From positions 1 through 64,000 of the forward strand of contig PAPR01000048.1 of assembly GCA_002709085.1 (NCBI GenBank): 64,000 nucleotides of DNA. Reading direction: 5' to 3'. Shown here piece after piece: positions 1-8,754 of this stretch. Within the stretch, counting starts at the first letter, position 1, and each line of letters starts with the position of its first letter. Origin of the DNA: Pseudooceanicola sp. GTDB taxonomy: Bacteria; Pseudomonadota; Alphaproteobacteria; Rhodobacterales; Rhodobacteraceae. The notes below the pieces were generated by a model. The model made no database searches. It was given only the letters and a program-made list of their open reading frames with translations, and was not told where the DNA came from. A program made the translations under genes and the position numbers.

Positions 1-1
1 A

Positions 2-598
2 GACCTGGCAGTGCGGCTCTCCGCGCTTCCTCATCGCAGTATTGTCGCCATTGTCGGAGCACCGGGGGCGGGGAAATCGACCCTCGCGGAGTCGCTGGTG
101 GCCAGCCAGGGCGGCGCGGCTCTGCTGCCGATGGATGGCTTTCATCTGGACGACGCGGTGCTGCGCGACCTCGGCAGGCATGAGCGCAAGGGCGCACCGG
201 ACACCTTCGATGCCGCTGGGCTGTGGTCCACGTTGAAACGCATCCGGGCGGGTGAAGATACGGTAGCGGTGCCGGTCTTTGACCGTGCGAGCGAAATAAG
301 CCACGCTGCGGCCCGGCTGATCCCGGCGCGGGCGCGTCTGGTCCTTGTGGAAGGGAACTACCTCCTGCTGGATCGGACGCCGTGGCAAAGCCTCGCCTCA
401 CTGTTTGACCTCACGGTAATGATCGACGTGCCGGAGGCAGAATTGCGGCGACGCCTGACCCTGCGTTGGCAGGAGCACGGATTGAGCGAGGCAGAGATCG
501 CGCGCAAGCTGGACCGGAACGACATTCCCAATGGCCGAACCGTCAGCGAGGAAAGCCGCGACGCGGATCTCGTTCTGCGCCCCGCATCCGCCGCTTAG
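2..598 (+). CDS. P-loop nucleoside/fructose-type kinase, 5' end cut by the window
   Basis: The protein is a P-loop phosphotransferase of the uridine kinase/pantothenate kinase-like group, often annotated in Rhodobacterales as a nucleoside triphosphate hydrolase or fructose-transporter kinase. It shows a Walker A box (GAPGAGKS), a substrate segment PMDGFHLDD, an ERKGAPDTFDA stretch and a VEGNYLLLD strand, all typical of this group. The first possible start in the window is GTG at 11, but the frame is open to the window edge, no ribosome site is visible, and the residues before it (DLA) fit the usual family N-terminus, so the true start is probably outside. It likely phosphorylates a sugar or nucleoside in the cytoplasm; the substrate cannot be told from the sequence. 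Its last 4 bases overlap the end of the convergent gene at 595-864. Confidence 0.75.
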   Translation, partial: DLAVRLSALPHRSIVAIVGAPGAGKSTLAESLVASQGGAALLPMDGFHLDDAVLRDLGRHERKGAPDTFDAAGLWSTLKRIRAGEDTVAVPVFDRASEISHAAARLIPARARLVLVEGNYLLLDRTPWQSLASLFDLTVMIDVPEAELRRRLTLRWQEHGLSEAEIARKLDRNDIPNGRTVSEESRDADLVLRPASAA

Positions 599-864
599 CG
601 CGCCGCCTCGCCGAGGGCGATTGAGGCGAACAATAGAAGCGTCAGCCAGATCAGCCGGTTCCTATCCGTGCGCAGGGTCCGCCCCTTTGCGAAATCGGCG
701 AAGGTGGCGATCGTCTGTCGGAAGGGCAGTGGGCTTTGCCCCAGAGCACGCCGAGGCCTCTCCGCGATGGTGTTCAGGCGAAACAGCGTGCGGAACATAA
801 GTGCCGCCCAGGCCGCGAAGATCACGCCTTGGAGAATGAGGGTGACGCAGGCGGTCGTGCTCAT
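595..864 (-). CDS. Small inner-membrane protein, unknown function
   Basis: This 89-residue protein has two hydrophobic segments, at about residues 5-27 and 70-85, separated by a basic, proline- and arginine-containing loop, so both ends probably face the same side of the membrane. I do not recognise a named domain. The ATG at 864 has a good AGGAG ribosome site about 9 bases upstream. It is convergent with the kinase gene and overlaps its stop by 4 bases. Function cannot be inferred from its surroundings. Confidence 0.6.
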   Translation of the reverse strand: MSTTACVTLILQGVIFAAWAALMFRTLFRLNTIAERPRRALGQSPLPFRQTIATFADFAKGRTLRTDRNRLIWLTLLLFASIALGEAAR

Positions 865-910
865 GCTTATCGCTCCTCGTCTGAGCAGGCGTTGACGCGG
901 GTGGCGCCGT

Positions 911-938
911 CAATATGAGTATTTTTAACGAGATGAAG
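911..938. repeat. Possible Rhodobacterales short intergenic repeat
   Basis: The stretch reads ATGAGTATTTTTAACGAG followed by ATGAAG. From memory, GAGTATTTTT(N)..AAGATGAAG elements recur at gene ends across Rhodobacteraceae genomes. I see only this copy in the window, so the call rests on recall and not on repetition here. Confidence 0.3.
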
Positions 939-975
939 CGGGAAGTCAGGTGACATCCGCGCGCGCTGGAACCGT

Positions 976-1785
976 CTAGAAGTTGACGGTGACACCGGGC
1001 AGGTTCAGCGACTTGATCAGGTCGCGCAACTCCTGCCGCGCGGCGACGTTGGAGATGTTGAGCTGCTGCACGCCAATGTCCTTGAGGTCCAGCAATGTCA
1101 GGCCGCGCGGGAAAAGCTCGCGGAAGATCACCCGCTCGTTAAAGCCAGGCACAACGCGAAAACCGATCCGTTTGGAGAGCCGTTCCAGCGCCTTTTCCAT
1201 TTTGACCTTATTGACCATTTGTTGCGCGCCAAGCCGGTTGCGCAGGACCACCCAGTCGATCGGTTTCAACCCGGCCTGCGCACGCAACTGGCGGGCATTC
1301 CAGACCATCTCGGAATAGACCGAGGGGCCAAGGATTTTTTCCCCGTCGTTGTCGATATGCGCCAGCAGGTCGAAATCGACAAAGCTGTCGTTCAGCGGAG
1401 TCACCAGCGTATCGGCCAGCGAATGCGCCACCTGGCTGAGCCGGGTGTGCGATCCGGGGCAGTCGATCAGGATGAAGTCGGCAGCGACTTCGAGCTGCGA
1501 AACCGCGGCGGACAGGCGATGATCATAGGGGTTTTCGCCGGGCTGGAGGTCCGATTTGTCGATATCTGGAAGGTCGATGTATTCCGGCGTCGGCAGGGTC
1601 AGCCCCTCTTTGGCGAGGTAGCGCTTGCGGTTGTCGATGTAACGGCCAAGAGTTTTTTGCCGCAGGTCGAGGTCCAGCGTTGCCACCCGGTGCCCCATGC
1701 GGCTGAGCGCGGTGGCAACATGCATCGAAACGGTGGATTTTCCCGCGCCGCCCTTTTCGTTCCCCACAACGATGATATGTGCCAT
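976..1785 (-). CDS. mipZ: Division-plane positioning ATPase MipZ
   Basis: MipZ is a ParA/MinD-family ATPase that forms a gradient from the ParB-bound pole and inhibits FtsZ assembly away from midcell in alphaproteobacteria. The 269-residue product starts MAHIIVVGNEKGGAGKST, the deviant Walker A box with the signature lysine early in the loop, followed by LDLDLRQKTLGRYIDNR and the Walker B-like strand FILIDCPG. The C-terminal NERVIFRELFPRGLTLLDL block is characteristic of MipZ and absent from chromosomal ParA. A longer frame opens at 1899, but ATG 1785 has an AAAGGGG ribosome site and begins exactly where the family begins. It is transcribed divergently from mutL. Confidence 0.93.
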   Translation of the reverse strand: MAHIIVVGNEKGGAGKSTVSMHVATALSRMGHRVATLDLDLRQKTLGRYIDNRKRYLAKEGLTLPTPEYIDLPDIDKSDLQPGENPYDHRLSAAVSQLEVAADFILIDCPGSHTRLSQVAHSLADTLVTPLNDSFVDFDLLAHIDNDGEKILGPSVYSEMVWNARQLRAQAGLKPIDWVVLRNRLGAQQMVNKVKMEKALERLSKRIGFRVVPGFNERVIFRELFPRGLTLLDLKDIGVQQLNISNVAARQELRDLIKSLNLPGVTVNF

Positions 1786-1980
1786 GCCCGCGACCCCTTT
1801 TGACCGGCTATGGGCCGGTTTTTGCCTATTCTGACTATATGTTGTGTCGAGCGGCGTGGAAAGGGGGGCAGTTCTGGTTTTGATGACGGTTTTACGCACT
1901 GTTGGCCCGACCCCGTTTTGCCTTGCTCGCCGTGGCGCAGCCCATAGGCGAATCGCTTACGCCATGCTAGGTCTAGCGGC

Positions 1981-3825
1981 ATGTTGCGACCGGACCCCAA
2001 GATAAGCGATGCTCACCCCGTCATCCGTCAGTTGGATGAGGCTGCCGTCAACCGGATTGCGGCCGGTGAGGTGGTGGAGCGCCCAGCCTCGGCCGTCAAG
2101 GAACTGGTGGAGAACGCGCTCGACGCCGGGGCCTTGCGCATCGAGGTGACGGTCAGCGATGGCGGCAAGTCCCTGATCCGGGTCCGCGATGACGGTTGCG
2201 GCATGGCACCGGAGACGCTGCCGCTGGCGCTTTGCCGGCATGCGACCTCCAAAATCGACGGCTCGGACCTTTTGAACATCCACACGTTTGGTTTCCGTGG
2301 TGAGGCGCTGCCCTCGCTCGGCGCGGTCGGGCGATTGCGCATCACGTCACGCGTCGCCGGGCAGGCGGCGGGTGAGATCGCCGTCAGCGGCGGGCGGGCA
2401 GAGCCGGTGCGTCCCGCCGCCTTGTCCGCCGGTACGGTTGTCGAATTGCGCGATCTGTTCTACGCCACGCCCGCACGGCTAAAGTTCCTGCGCAGTGACC
2501 GAGCCGAGGGGCAGGCTGTCACGGACGTGGTCAAGCGGCTGGCGATGGCGGAACCCTATGTCGGCTTTACCCTGCGCGATGTCAGCGGCGGCGGCCACGG
2601 GCGTGTCGTCTTCCGCGCCGATCCCGAAAGCGGCGATCTGTTCGACGCGATGCATCGGCGGCTCGCCTCGGTGATCGGACGAGAGTTCGCCGAAAACGCG
2701 CTGCGGATCGACGCCACGCGCGAGGGGTTGCATATGACCGGCTATGCCGCGCTGCCGACCTATTCGCGGGGTGCAGCGGTGACGCAGTTCCTGTTCGTCA
2801 ATGGTCGCCCGGTACGGGACAAGTTGCTGACCGGCGCGCTGCGGGCGGCATATATGGACGTGCTGTCGCGCGACCGTCATCCGGCGGCGGCGCTGTTCAT
2901 CGAATGCGACCCGGTGCTCGTCGATGTCAACGTGCATCCGGCGAAATCCGAAGTCCGGTTCCGCGATCCCGCCATCGCGCGGGGGCTGGTCGTGTCGGGC
3001 CTGCGCCATGCGCTGGCCGAGGCGGGGCATCGCGCGTCATCAACCGTCGCCGGCGCGACCCTGGGGGCGATGCGGCCCGAACCCTCGGGACTGGCGCGCG
3101 TCTATCAGATGGACCGCCCGACGCCCGAGGCGCGTGCCGCCGCATATCAGGGACAGGCCCCGGCGGCCTTTGACGGCTTTGGTGAGGTACCATCGGCACG
3201 GTTCGACCCGGCGCCCGTGGTCGAGGTGGCAGAGCAGGCGGAGAGCTTCCCCCTCGGGGCCGCGCGCGCGCAATTGCACGAGAATTACATCGTCGCGCAG
3301 ACCGAAACCGGGATGATCCTGGTCGATCAGCACGCCGCGCATGAACGTCTGGTCTATGAAAGGCTCAAGCGTCAGATGGCCGATACAGGCGTCGCCGCAC
3401 AGGTGCTGCTGATCCCCGAGATCGTTGAGTTGAGCGCAGGGGAATGCGCCCGGCTGGAAGAATTCGCCGAAGACCTGCAGGGCCTTGGCCTCACCATCGA
3501 ACCTTTCGGCGGCACCGCCGTCGCCGTGCGCGAGACCCCGGCGATCCTGGGCGAAGTCGATGCCCGCGCGCTGGTGCTCGACATTCTCGATGAACTGGCC
3601 GATGCGGGGGACAGCGCGACCCTGAAAGCGCGGATCGACGCGATCCTCAGCCGTGTCGCCTGCCATGGCTCCATCCGGTCGGGGCGTCGCATGCGGGTCG
3701 AAGAGATGAACGCCCTGCTGCGCGAGATGGAGGCGACGCCCATGTCGGGGCAGTGCAACCATGGGCGCCCCACTTATGTGGAGCTGAAACTTTCCGATAT
3801 TGAGCGGCTATTCGGGCGGACCTGA
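1981..3825 (+). CDS. mutL: DNA mismatch repair protein MutL (endonuclease type)
   Basis: MutL couples MutS mismatch recognition to strand incision. The 614-residue protein has the GHKL ATPase motifs near the N-terminus ([23 protein letters not shown]), the transducer domain, a variable proline/alanine-rich linker at about 350-420, and a C-terminal dimerisation/endonuclease domain. The metal-binding nuclease motif DQHA(x2)E(x4)E is intact at about residues 449-460 ([12 protein letters not shown]), as are the ACHGSIR and CNHGRP blocks. This means the protein should nick DNA itself, as expected in alphaproteobacteria without MutH. The start at 1981 lies slightly upstream of the conserved [18 protein letters not shown] block. 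rmuC follows with a 1-base TGATG overlap, so the two are probably translationally coupled. Confidence 0.96.
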   Translation: MLRPDPKISDAHPVIRQLDEAAVNRIAAGEVVERPASAVKELVENALDAGALRIEVTVSDGGKSLIRVRDDGCGMAPETLPLALCRHATSKIDGSDLLNIHTFGFRGEALPSLGAVGRLRITSRVAGQAAGEIAVSGGRAEPVRPAALSAGTVVELRDLFYATPARLKFLRSDRAEGQAVTDVVKRLAMAEPYVGFTLRDVSGGGHGRVVFRADPESGDLFDAMHRRLASVIGREFAENALRIDATREGLHMTGYAALPTYSRGAAVTQFLFVNGRPVRDKLLTGALRAAYMDVLSRDRHPAAALFIECDPVLVDVNVHPAKSEVRFRDPAIARGLVVSGLRHALAEAGHRASSTVAGATLGAMRPEPSGLARVYQMDRPTPEARAAAYQGQAPAAFDGFGEVPSARFDPAPVVEVAEQAESFPLGAARAQLHENYIVAQTETGMILVDQHAAHERLVYERLKRQMADTGVAAQVLLIPEIVELSAGECARLEEFAEDLQGLGLTIEPFGGTAVAVRETPAILGEVDARALVLDILDELADAGDSATLKARIDAILSRVACHGSIRSGRRMRVEEMNALLREMEATPMSGQCNHGRPTYVELKLSDIERLFGRT

Positions 3826-5066
3826 TGGACCTTGGCAACCTTCCCTTCGACCTCAGCGATCCGGTAACGCTGGCGCTGGCCATCGGCGCGGCGCTGGCCG
3901 TGCTGATCGTGATTCTGCTGATCCTCGCGCTGCGCGGCGTTGCGCGGTCCGCGCGCGCTGCGGAGCCGCTGATCTACCAGATGGACCAACTGGGGCGGGC
4001 CGTTGACTCGCTCGGGCGGGGGCAGGAGCAGTTGACGGGGGGGATTACCTCTGTCTCCAACGCGCAGGCCGTGGGACAGACGCAGGTGCTGCAATCCATG
4101 GAAACGCGCCTCGCCGCCGTGCAGCAGCAGATGACCGACCGGCTGCACGACAACGCGATGAAGACCGCGCGCGCCATGTCCGACATGCAGGAGCAGGTGA
4201 ACAAGCAGTTGCTGGGCGGATCGGAAAAGACCACCAAGAGCCTGACGGAACTGCAGGCCCGCCTCGCCACCATCGACCGGGCGCAGGAAAATATCACCAA
4301 GCTGTCGGGCGATGTGCTGTCGTTGCAGGACATCCTGTCTAACAAGCAGACGCGCGGTGCCTTTGGTGAGATTCAGCTCAACGACATCGTCTCCAAGGCG
4401 CTGCCCAAGGACAGTTATTCGCTGCAATCGACGCTTTCAAATGGCAAGCGCGCGGATTGTCTGATCCATCTGCCGAACCCGCCGGGGCCGATCGTCATTG
4501 ACGCGAAATTCCCGCTGGAGGCCTACGAGGCCCTGCGCGCCGCCAAATCCGAGCCGGAGGTTCGCGCCGCCACGCAGGCGTTCCGCACCTCGGTCCGCGC
4601 GCACATCAAGGCGATCTCCGAGAAATACATCCTCGACGGGGAAACCGCCGATGGCGCGCTGATGTTCCTGCCCTCGGAGGCGGTCTATGCCGAGCTGCAC
4701 GCCAATTTCCCGGAGGTGGTGCGCGATGGCTTTGCTGCACGTGTCTGGATCGTCTCACCGACCACCTGCATGGCGACGCTGAACACCATGCGCGCGATCC
4801 TAAAGGATGCCCGGATGCGCGAACAGGCCGGGGCCATTCGCAGCACGCTCAAGCTGCTGCATCGCGACGTGGAACTGGTGGTCACGCGGGTTCAGAAGCT
4901 CGACACCCATTTCAATCAGGCGCGGGCCGATCTCGATGGCATCGGCACCGCTGCCGAACGTGCCGGGAAACGCGCTGCACGTTTGGACAACTTTGATTTC
5001 GAAGAACTCACGCCAGAGATCGAGGATGCCAGCGCCTCGGTCGCCCGGTTGACCCGGCGCGACTAG
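3825..5066 (+). CDS. rmuC: DNA recombination protein RmuC
   Basis: RmuC is a membrane-anchored protein of the PD-(D/E)XK-related fold that limits inversions at short repeats. The 413-residue product has one N-terminal transmembrane helix (about residues 14-38), a long glutamine/alanine-rich coiled coil (about 45-170), and the conserved RmuC domain with GAFGEIQL, VIDAKFPLEAYE and an FLPSEAVYAEL block. Length and order match the family. It shares one base with the mutL stop, forming a repair gene pair. Its stop overlaps the convergent chrR stop by 4 bases. Confidence 0.93.
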   Translation: MDLGNLPFDLSDPVTLALAIGAALAVLIVILLILALRGVARSARAAEPLIYQMDQLGRAVDSLGRGQEQLTGGITSVSNAQAVGQTQVLQSMETRLAAVQQQMTDRLHDNAMKTARAMSDMQEQVNKQLLGGSEKTTKSLTELQARLATIDRAQENITKLSGDVLSLQDILSNKQTRGAFGEIQLNDIVSKALPKDSYSLQSTLSNGKRADCLIHLPNPPGPIVIDAKFPLEAYEALRAAKSEPEVRAATQAFRTSVRAHIKAISEKYILDGETADGALMFLPSEAVYAELHANFPEVVRDGFAARVWIVSPTTCMATLNTMRAILKDARMREQAGAIRSTLKLLHRDVELVVTRVQKLDTHFNQARADLDGIGTAAERAGKRAARLDNFDFEELTPEIEDASASVARLTRRD

Positions 5067-5719
5067 ATTTTCAGAAACGGCTGCAAGAGGCGCGGGATCA
5101 GCGATCGGAACCGCAAGGGTGCGTCTGTCGCGGCGAGGCAGATGCAATCGGCCCCGATATCGGCGATCGGCGTATGCTCCAGATCCTCATCGGCGATCTC
5201 GACGTCGCCGCGCGCGAAGCGGTCGGTCGCATCGGCAAAAGCGCCTTGCAACACCATCGTCAATTCCACCCCGCGATGGCCGTGATCCGGCACTGCTGAC
5301 CCGGCGGGGATGAACAATAGCCGCGCCGAGGCGCTCTCTGACGTTCGAAGGATCGCCTGCTTGACCCCTCCACCCACGGGGCGCCAGCGGATCGCATCCA
5401 TGTCGCCGCCGACGTAGTCGCGCAACGGCGCAGGCAAGCTGTGGGCCTGATTGGCGGAGCGCGGCGCAGGTGGTGCCGTTTCGACCTCCGCCGCTGCGGT
5501 CTCCAGCCGGGCAAGGCAATCGGCCAGCCCATCCTCGGCCATGGCAACCTGTGCGTCGTCCAGCACCGCGCCGCCAAGCGCCTCGTAGCTTTCCACCGCC
5601 GCGCGGCAGTCATCGCAAAGCGAGACGTGGCTGGCGACGACGAGGTTGAACGCCTCGGGCAGGGACCCGGCAGCGTAGCCCATCAGCAGGCTTTCGGTCA
5701 GGTGGTGTTTGATCGTCAT
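5063..5719 (-). CDS. chrR: Zinc anti-sigma factor ChrR
   Basis: ChrR holds sigma factor RpoE inactive until singlet oxygen appears. The 218-residue protein has the N-terminal zinc anti-sigma domain with the ligands in the exact expected places (H6, H31, C35, C38; motif HVSLCDDC). Its C-terminal cupin domain keeps the metal ligands DHGHRGVE and the later EHTP histidine; this cupin is the part needed for the singlet-oxygen response in Rhodobacter sphaeroides. The start at 5719 overlaps the rpoE stop as ATGA, indicating translational coupling that keeps sigma and anti-sigma balanced. Earlier in-frame starts lie inside rpoE and are unlikely. Confidence 0.95.
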   Translation of the reverse strand: MTIKHHLTESLLMGYAAGSLPEAFNLVVASHVSLCDDCRAAVESYEALGGAVLDDAQVAMAEDGLADCLARLETAAAEVETAPPAPRSANQAHSLPAPLRDYVGGDMDAIRWRPVGGGVKQAILRTSESASARLLFIPAGSAVPDHGHRGVELTMVLQGAFADATDRFARGDVEIADEDLEHTPIADIGADCICLAATDAPLRFRSLIPRLLQPFLKI

Positions 5720-6300
5720 GGCGTTGATCCCATGGCATGGCGCAGCTTGTCCAGCGCCAGCCTGATGCGTGATTTGATCGTCCCGAGCGGTAGCCCGGTG
5801 ACATCCGCGATATCGCGATGCGACAGTTCGCCGAAATAACATTGCTCGATCAGGAGGCGCTGCGCATCCGGTAGGGCTGCGAGGGCGGTGCCCAGCCTCT
5901 CGCTGTCCTGCTGCATCACCAGCGTCTCGTCCTGCGTCTGATCGGGTTCGGGACCCCAGCCGAGATCCTCGGGTTCGGGACGTTTCTCGCGCCGCGCCAG
6001 ATCAATCCGGCGGTTCCGCGCGATGGTAAAGACCCAAGTGGCCACGCTGGCGCGGGCCGGATCGAAGAGATGCGCCTTTTTCCAGACCGTCACCATCACG
6101 TCCTGCGCACAATCCTCGGCGACCGAGGGTTCGGTCCCGGACTTTATGAGAAAGCCTTTGATACGCGGCGCGAAATGGCCGAACAGGCGGGCAAAGGCCG
6201 CGCGGTCCCGTGCCTCGCGGATCAGGGCCATGTCACGGCTCAGGCCGGCCTTTTCGACCTCGATTGCCGATTTCTTATCGTTCAAACGCCATGACCCCAT
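5716..6300 (-). CDS. rpoE: ECF sigma factor RpoE (singlet-oxygen type)
   Basis: This is a group IV (ECF) sigma factor of about 194 residues with region 2 (AEDCAQDVMVTVWKKAHLFDP, then a FTIARNRRIDLARREKR segment) and region 4 (LPDAQRLLIEQCYFGELSHRDIADVTGLPLGTIKSRIR). Pairing with a ChrR-type anti-sigma places it in the RpoE/ChrR group that answers singlet oxygen. ATG 6300 has GGGG about 8 bases upstream; ATG 6318 is possible too. The longer frame from 6414 is excluded because the probable promoter lies at 6381-6409, inside it. It is divergent from the FAD oxidoreductase operon, a likely regulon member. Confidence 0.93.
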   Translation of the reverse strand: MGSWRLNDKKSAIEVEKAGLSRDMALIREARDRAAFARLFGHFAPRIKGFLIKSGTEPSVAEDCAQDVMVTVWKKAHLFDPARASVATWVFTIARNRRIDLARREKRPEPEDLGWGPEPDQTQDETLVMQQDSERLGTALAALPDAQRLLIEQCYFGELSHRDIADVTGLPLGTIKSRIRLALDKLRHAMGSTP

Positions 6301-6380
6301 TGCTATGACCCCACGCATAACATGCGCGGGCGGACCGGACGAGGGGGCAGTGGGGACGGCACGTTGCTGCATCATGACAG

Positions 6381-6409
6381 GGTTACGCACGTGACCCCCG
6401 GACGGATCA
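6381..6409 (-). promoter_or_regulatory. RpoE-type promoter of rpoE-chrR
   Basis: Read on the minus strand, the -35 element is TGATCC (6409-6404), the spacer is 18 bases, and the -10 element is TAACC (6385-6381). This matches the TGATCC-N18-TAA type element recalled for the R. sphaeroides rpoE promoter. Transcription would begin close to 6375, upstream of both candidate rpoE starts, giving autoregulation. Confidence 0.65.
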
Positions 6410-6500
6410 TTCACGGCGGGGAAAAATAATTCATCGCAGTTTCATCCATTTTCACCTCTGCACCGTATCCCCTTCAAACCTGATCTGAAGGATACCATCC

Positions 6501-7829
6501 ATGCCATTCGAAGCCGTCGCGATCCAACGTCGCCGCATTGCCGTCATCGGCGCAGGGATTTCCGGCATGGGGGCCGCGCGGATGTTGTCCAGGGATAACG
6601 ACGTTACCCTGATCGAGGCCGCGCCGCGCCTTGGCGGACATGCTCGCACCGTGCTGGCCGGAAAGGCCGGCGATCAGCCGGTCGACACCGGGTTCATCGT
6701 GTTTAACTACGCGAACTATCCCCTGCTGACGCGGCTCTTTGACGACCTCGACGTGCCGGTGGTGAAAAGCGATATGAGCTTTGGCGCTTCGGTGCGCGGC
6801 GGTCGGGTGGAGTATGGTCTGACCAACCTGCGCGCGATCTTTGCCCAGATGCGCAATATCGCCAGCCCCCGATTTATCGGCATGCTGCGCGACGTGATGC
6901 GGTTCAACGCCCGCGCGCTGGAGATGTCGCAGGAACCGGGGCTGACCATTGGCGAGCTACTCGATGCGCTTGGCACCGGGGTCTGGTTCCGCGACTACTA
7001 CCTGCTGCCACTTTCGGGTGCGATCTGGTCGACACCCAAGGACAAAATTCTCGATTTTCCAGCCCGTGCGATGATCCAGTTCTTTGAAAATCACGCGCTG
7101 CTCAACCATACCGGGCAACACCAGTGGTACACAGTCGAGGGCGGCTCTGTTCAATATGTCGACCGTTTGACCGAGGCGTTGCGGCGCGACGGCGTGACGA
7201 TCCGGCGCAACACTCCGGTGCAAGGAGTCCGGCGCACCCTGATCGGCGCGGATGTGAAAACCGCCGGCCATGGGTGGGAGGGGTTCGACGAGGTGATCTT
7301 TGCCACCCATTCGGACGACACGCTCCGGCTGCTGGTCGACCCGTCGGTTGACGAGGCGAGTGCCCTTTCTGACATTCGCTACCAGCCCAACCAGGTGGTT
7401 CTGCACGCGGATGACGCGGCGATGCCGCGCAACCGACTGGCATGGGCCTCGTGGAACTACCGCGAGGCCGAAGGGCGCGAAGCGGCGGGAGAGGCCGGAG
7501 ATTCCATCGACCTCACTTATTGGATGAACCGCCTGCAGCCGATACCCAAGGATGATCCGATGTTCGTGACCCTCAACCCGACCCGGCGGATCGACCCGGC
7601 CAAGATCTATAACGAGGTCACCCTGCGCCACCCGGTCTACGATCTTGCCGCCCTGCGTGCCCAGGAAGAGATGCGCCATATCAACGGTCGCAATAACACG
7701 TGGTTCTGCGGCGCGTGGATGCGCAACGGATTTCACGAGGACGGGCTGGCCAGCGCGATGGAGGTCGCCACCCGCCTTGACGCCGCCGCTGCGGCCGCTG
7801 CCGGCGGTCCGCTGCGGGTGGCGGTGTGA
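6501..7829 (+). CDS. FAD/NAD(P)-binding oxidoreductase of the RpoE regulon
   Basis: A 442-residue flavin amine-oxidase/desaturase-like protein. The dinucleotide-binding GAGISGMGAARML motif sits at about residues 16-28, followed by the acidic strand end and GGHART, and the flavin-closing block NNTWFCGAWMRNGFHEDGLASAMEVA near the C-terminus. It probably acts on membrane-associated lipid substrates. It matches the gene called RSP1091 in R. sphaeroides, which is RpoE-dependent, needed for full singlet-oxygen signalling and linked to furan fatty acid formation (recalled). A strong AAGGA ribosome site precedes ATG 6501. The DUF1365 gene overlaps its stop. I found no clear RpoE promoter on this strand, so regulation by RpoE is inferred from context. 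Confidence 0.85.
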   Translation: MPFEAVAIQRRRIAVIGAGISGMGAARMLSRDNDVTLIEAAPRLGGHARTVLAGKAGDQPVDTGFIVFNYANYPLLTRLFDDLDVPVVKSDMSFGASVRGGRVEYGLTNLRAIFAQMRNIASPRFIGMLRDVMRFNARALEMSQEPGLTIGELLDALGTGVWFRDYYLLPLSGAIWSTPKDKILDFPARAMIQFFENHALLNHTGQHQWYTVEGGSVQYVDRLTEALRRDGVTIRRNTPVQGVRRTLIGADVKTAGHGWEGFDEVIFATHSDDTLRLLVDPSVDEASALSDIRYQPNQVVLHADDAAMPRNRLAWASWNYREAEGREAAGEAGDSIDLTYWMNRLQPIPKDDPMFVTLNPTRRIDPAKIYNEVTLRHPVYDLAALRAQEEMRHINGRNNTWFCGAWMRNGFHEDGLASAMEVATRLDAAAAAAAGGPLRVAV

Positions 7830-8668
7830 TGGGGACCGTCTCCGCCGATCGCGATGGCGCTGTCGGCCTCGTGGATAAAGGGGAGGCTGTTCCGCGTCAG
7901 TCTCGCGCCCGCGAAACCCCCGTTTTGCATCTGCGCGGACATACATGGCACGGGCGCAAGGGGGCGGTCACCAACCGGTTTCGATACGGCGTCGATTATG
8001 TCCTCCTCGATGCGGAGGGCGTCCCGGACGCTCCGACGCTTTTTGCACGCAACCGGACCGGCTTTGTCTCTCTTCACGACAGCGACCACGGCGGCGCGCC
8101 GAAACAGGGCCGGGGGGCGCCTTGGGTGCGCGAGGTGCTGACGCAAGCCGATTTGCCCCGGCCGACGCGCATTCGCCTGCTGACGCAGCCCCGCATCCTG
8201 GGCCATGTTTTTAACCCCGTTGCCTTCTGGCTCTGCGAGGATGCCGAGGATCGCCTGAATTGCGTTATCGCTGAGGTGACGAACACCTTTGGCGACCGCC
8301 ATAGCTACCTTTGTCACCGCGATGATCTGGCCCCGATCACCGGCGACGTGACCCTGCGTGCGCGCAAGGTGATGCATGTCTCGCCCTTTCAGGCGACCGA
8401 GGGGGAGTATCGCTTTCACTTTGACATCAGGGCGGACCATGTCGGCATTCGGATCGACTATTCGGCCGGCGAGAACGGCGTGATCGCTACCTTGACCGGT
8501 CCGCTTGCGCCGCTTACCAATCGCAGTCTGATCGCCGCGATGGCGCGCCGTCCCTTCGGGTCACGCCGGGTCTTGGCGCTGATCCATTGGCAGGCGCTGA
8601 AGCTCTGGCTCAAAGGGGCGGGCTATCGCAGCCGCCCCAACCCGCCGCGACACGAAGTCTCGCGCTAG
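7829..8668 (+). CDS. DUF1365 family protein
   Basis: The 279-residue protein belongs to the DUF1365 family, whose members nearly always neighbour this type of FAD oxidoreductase. Visible signatures are HTWHGRKGAVTNRFRYGV near the N-terminus, RIRLLTQPRILGHVFNPVAFWLC in the middle and HVSPFQATEGEYRFHF later. Its biochemical role is not established; the R. sphaeroides relative RSP1090 contributes to the singlet-oxygen response (recalled). ATG 7829 overlaps the upstream TGA by one base; GTG one codon earlier would also work. Coupled translation suggests it works with the oxidoreductase. Confidence 0.85.
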   Translation: MGTVSADRDGAVGLVDKGEAVPRQSRARETPVLHLRGHTWHGRKGAVTNRFRYGVDYVLLDAEGVPDAPTLFARNRTGFVSLHDSDHGGAPKQGRGAPWVREVLTQADLPRPTRIRLLTQPRILGHVFNPVAFWLCEDAEDRLNCVIAEVTNTFGDRHSYLCHRDDLAPITGDVTLRARKVMHVSPFQATEGEYRFHFDIRADHVGIRIDYSAGENGVIATLTGPLAPLTNRSLIAAMARRPFGSRRVLALIHWQALKLWLKGAGYRSRPNPPRHEVSR

Positions 8669-8754
8669 GGAACCGCACAGCGTCGCACCCGTTGGTTTTG
8701 CATGGGAACGCAGCATGGCGTTGGCGGACAAATGAGCGGACAAGGAGACATCTG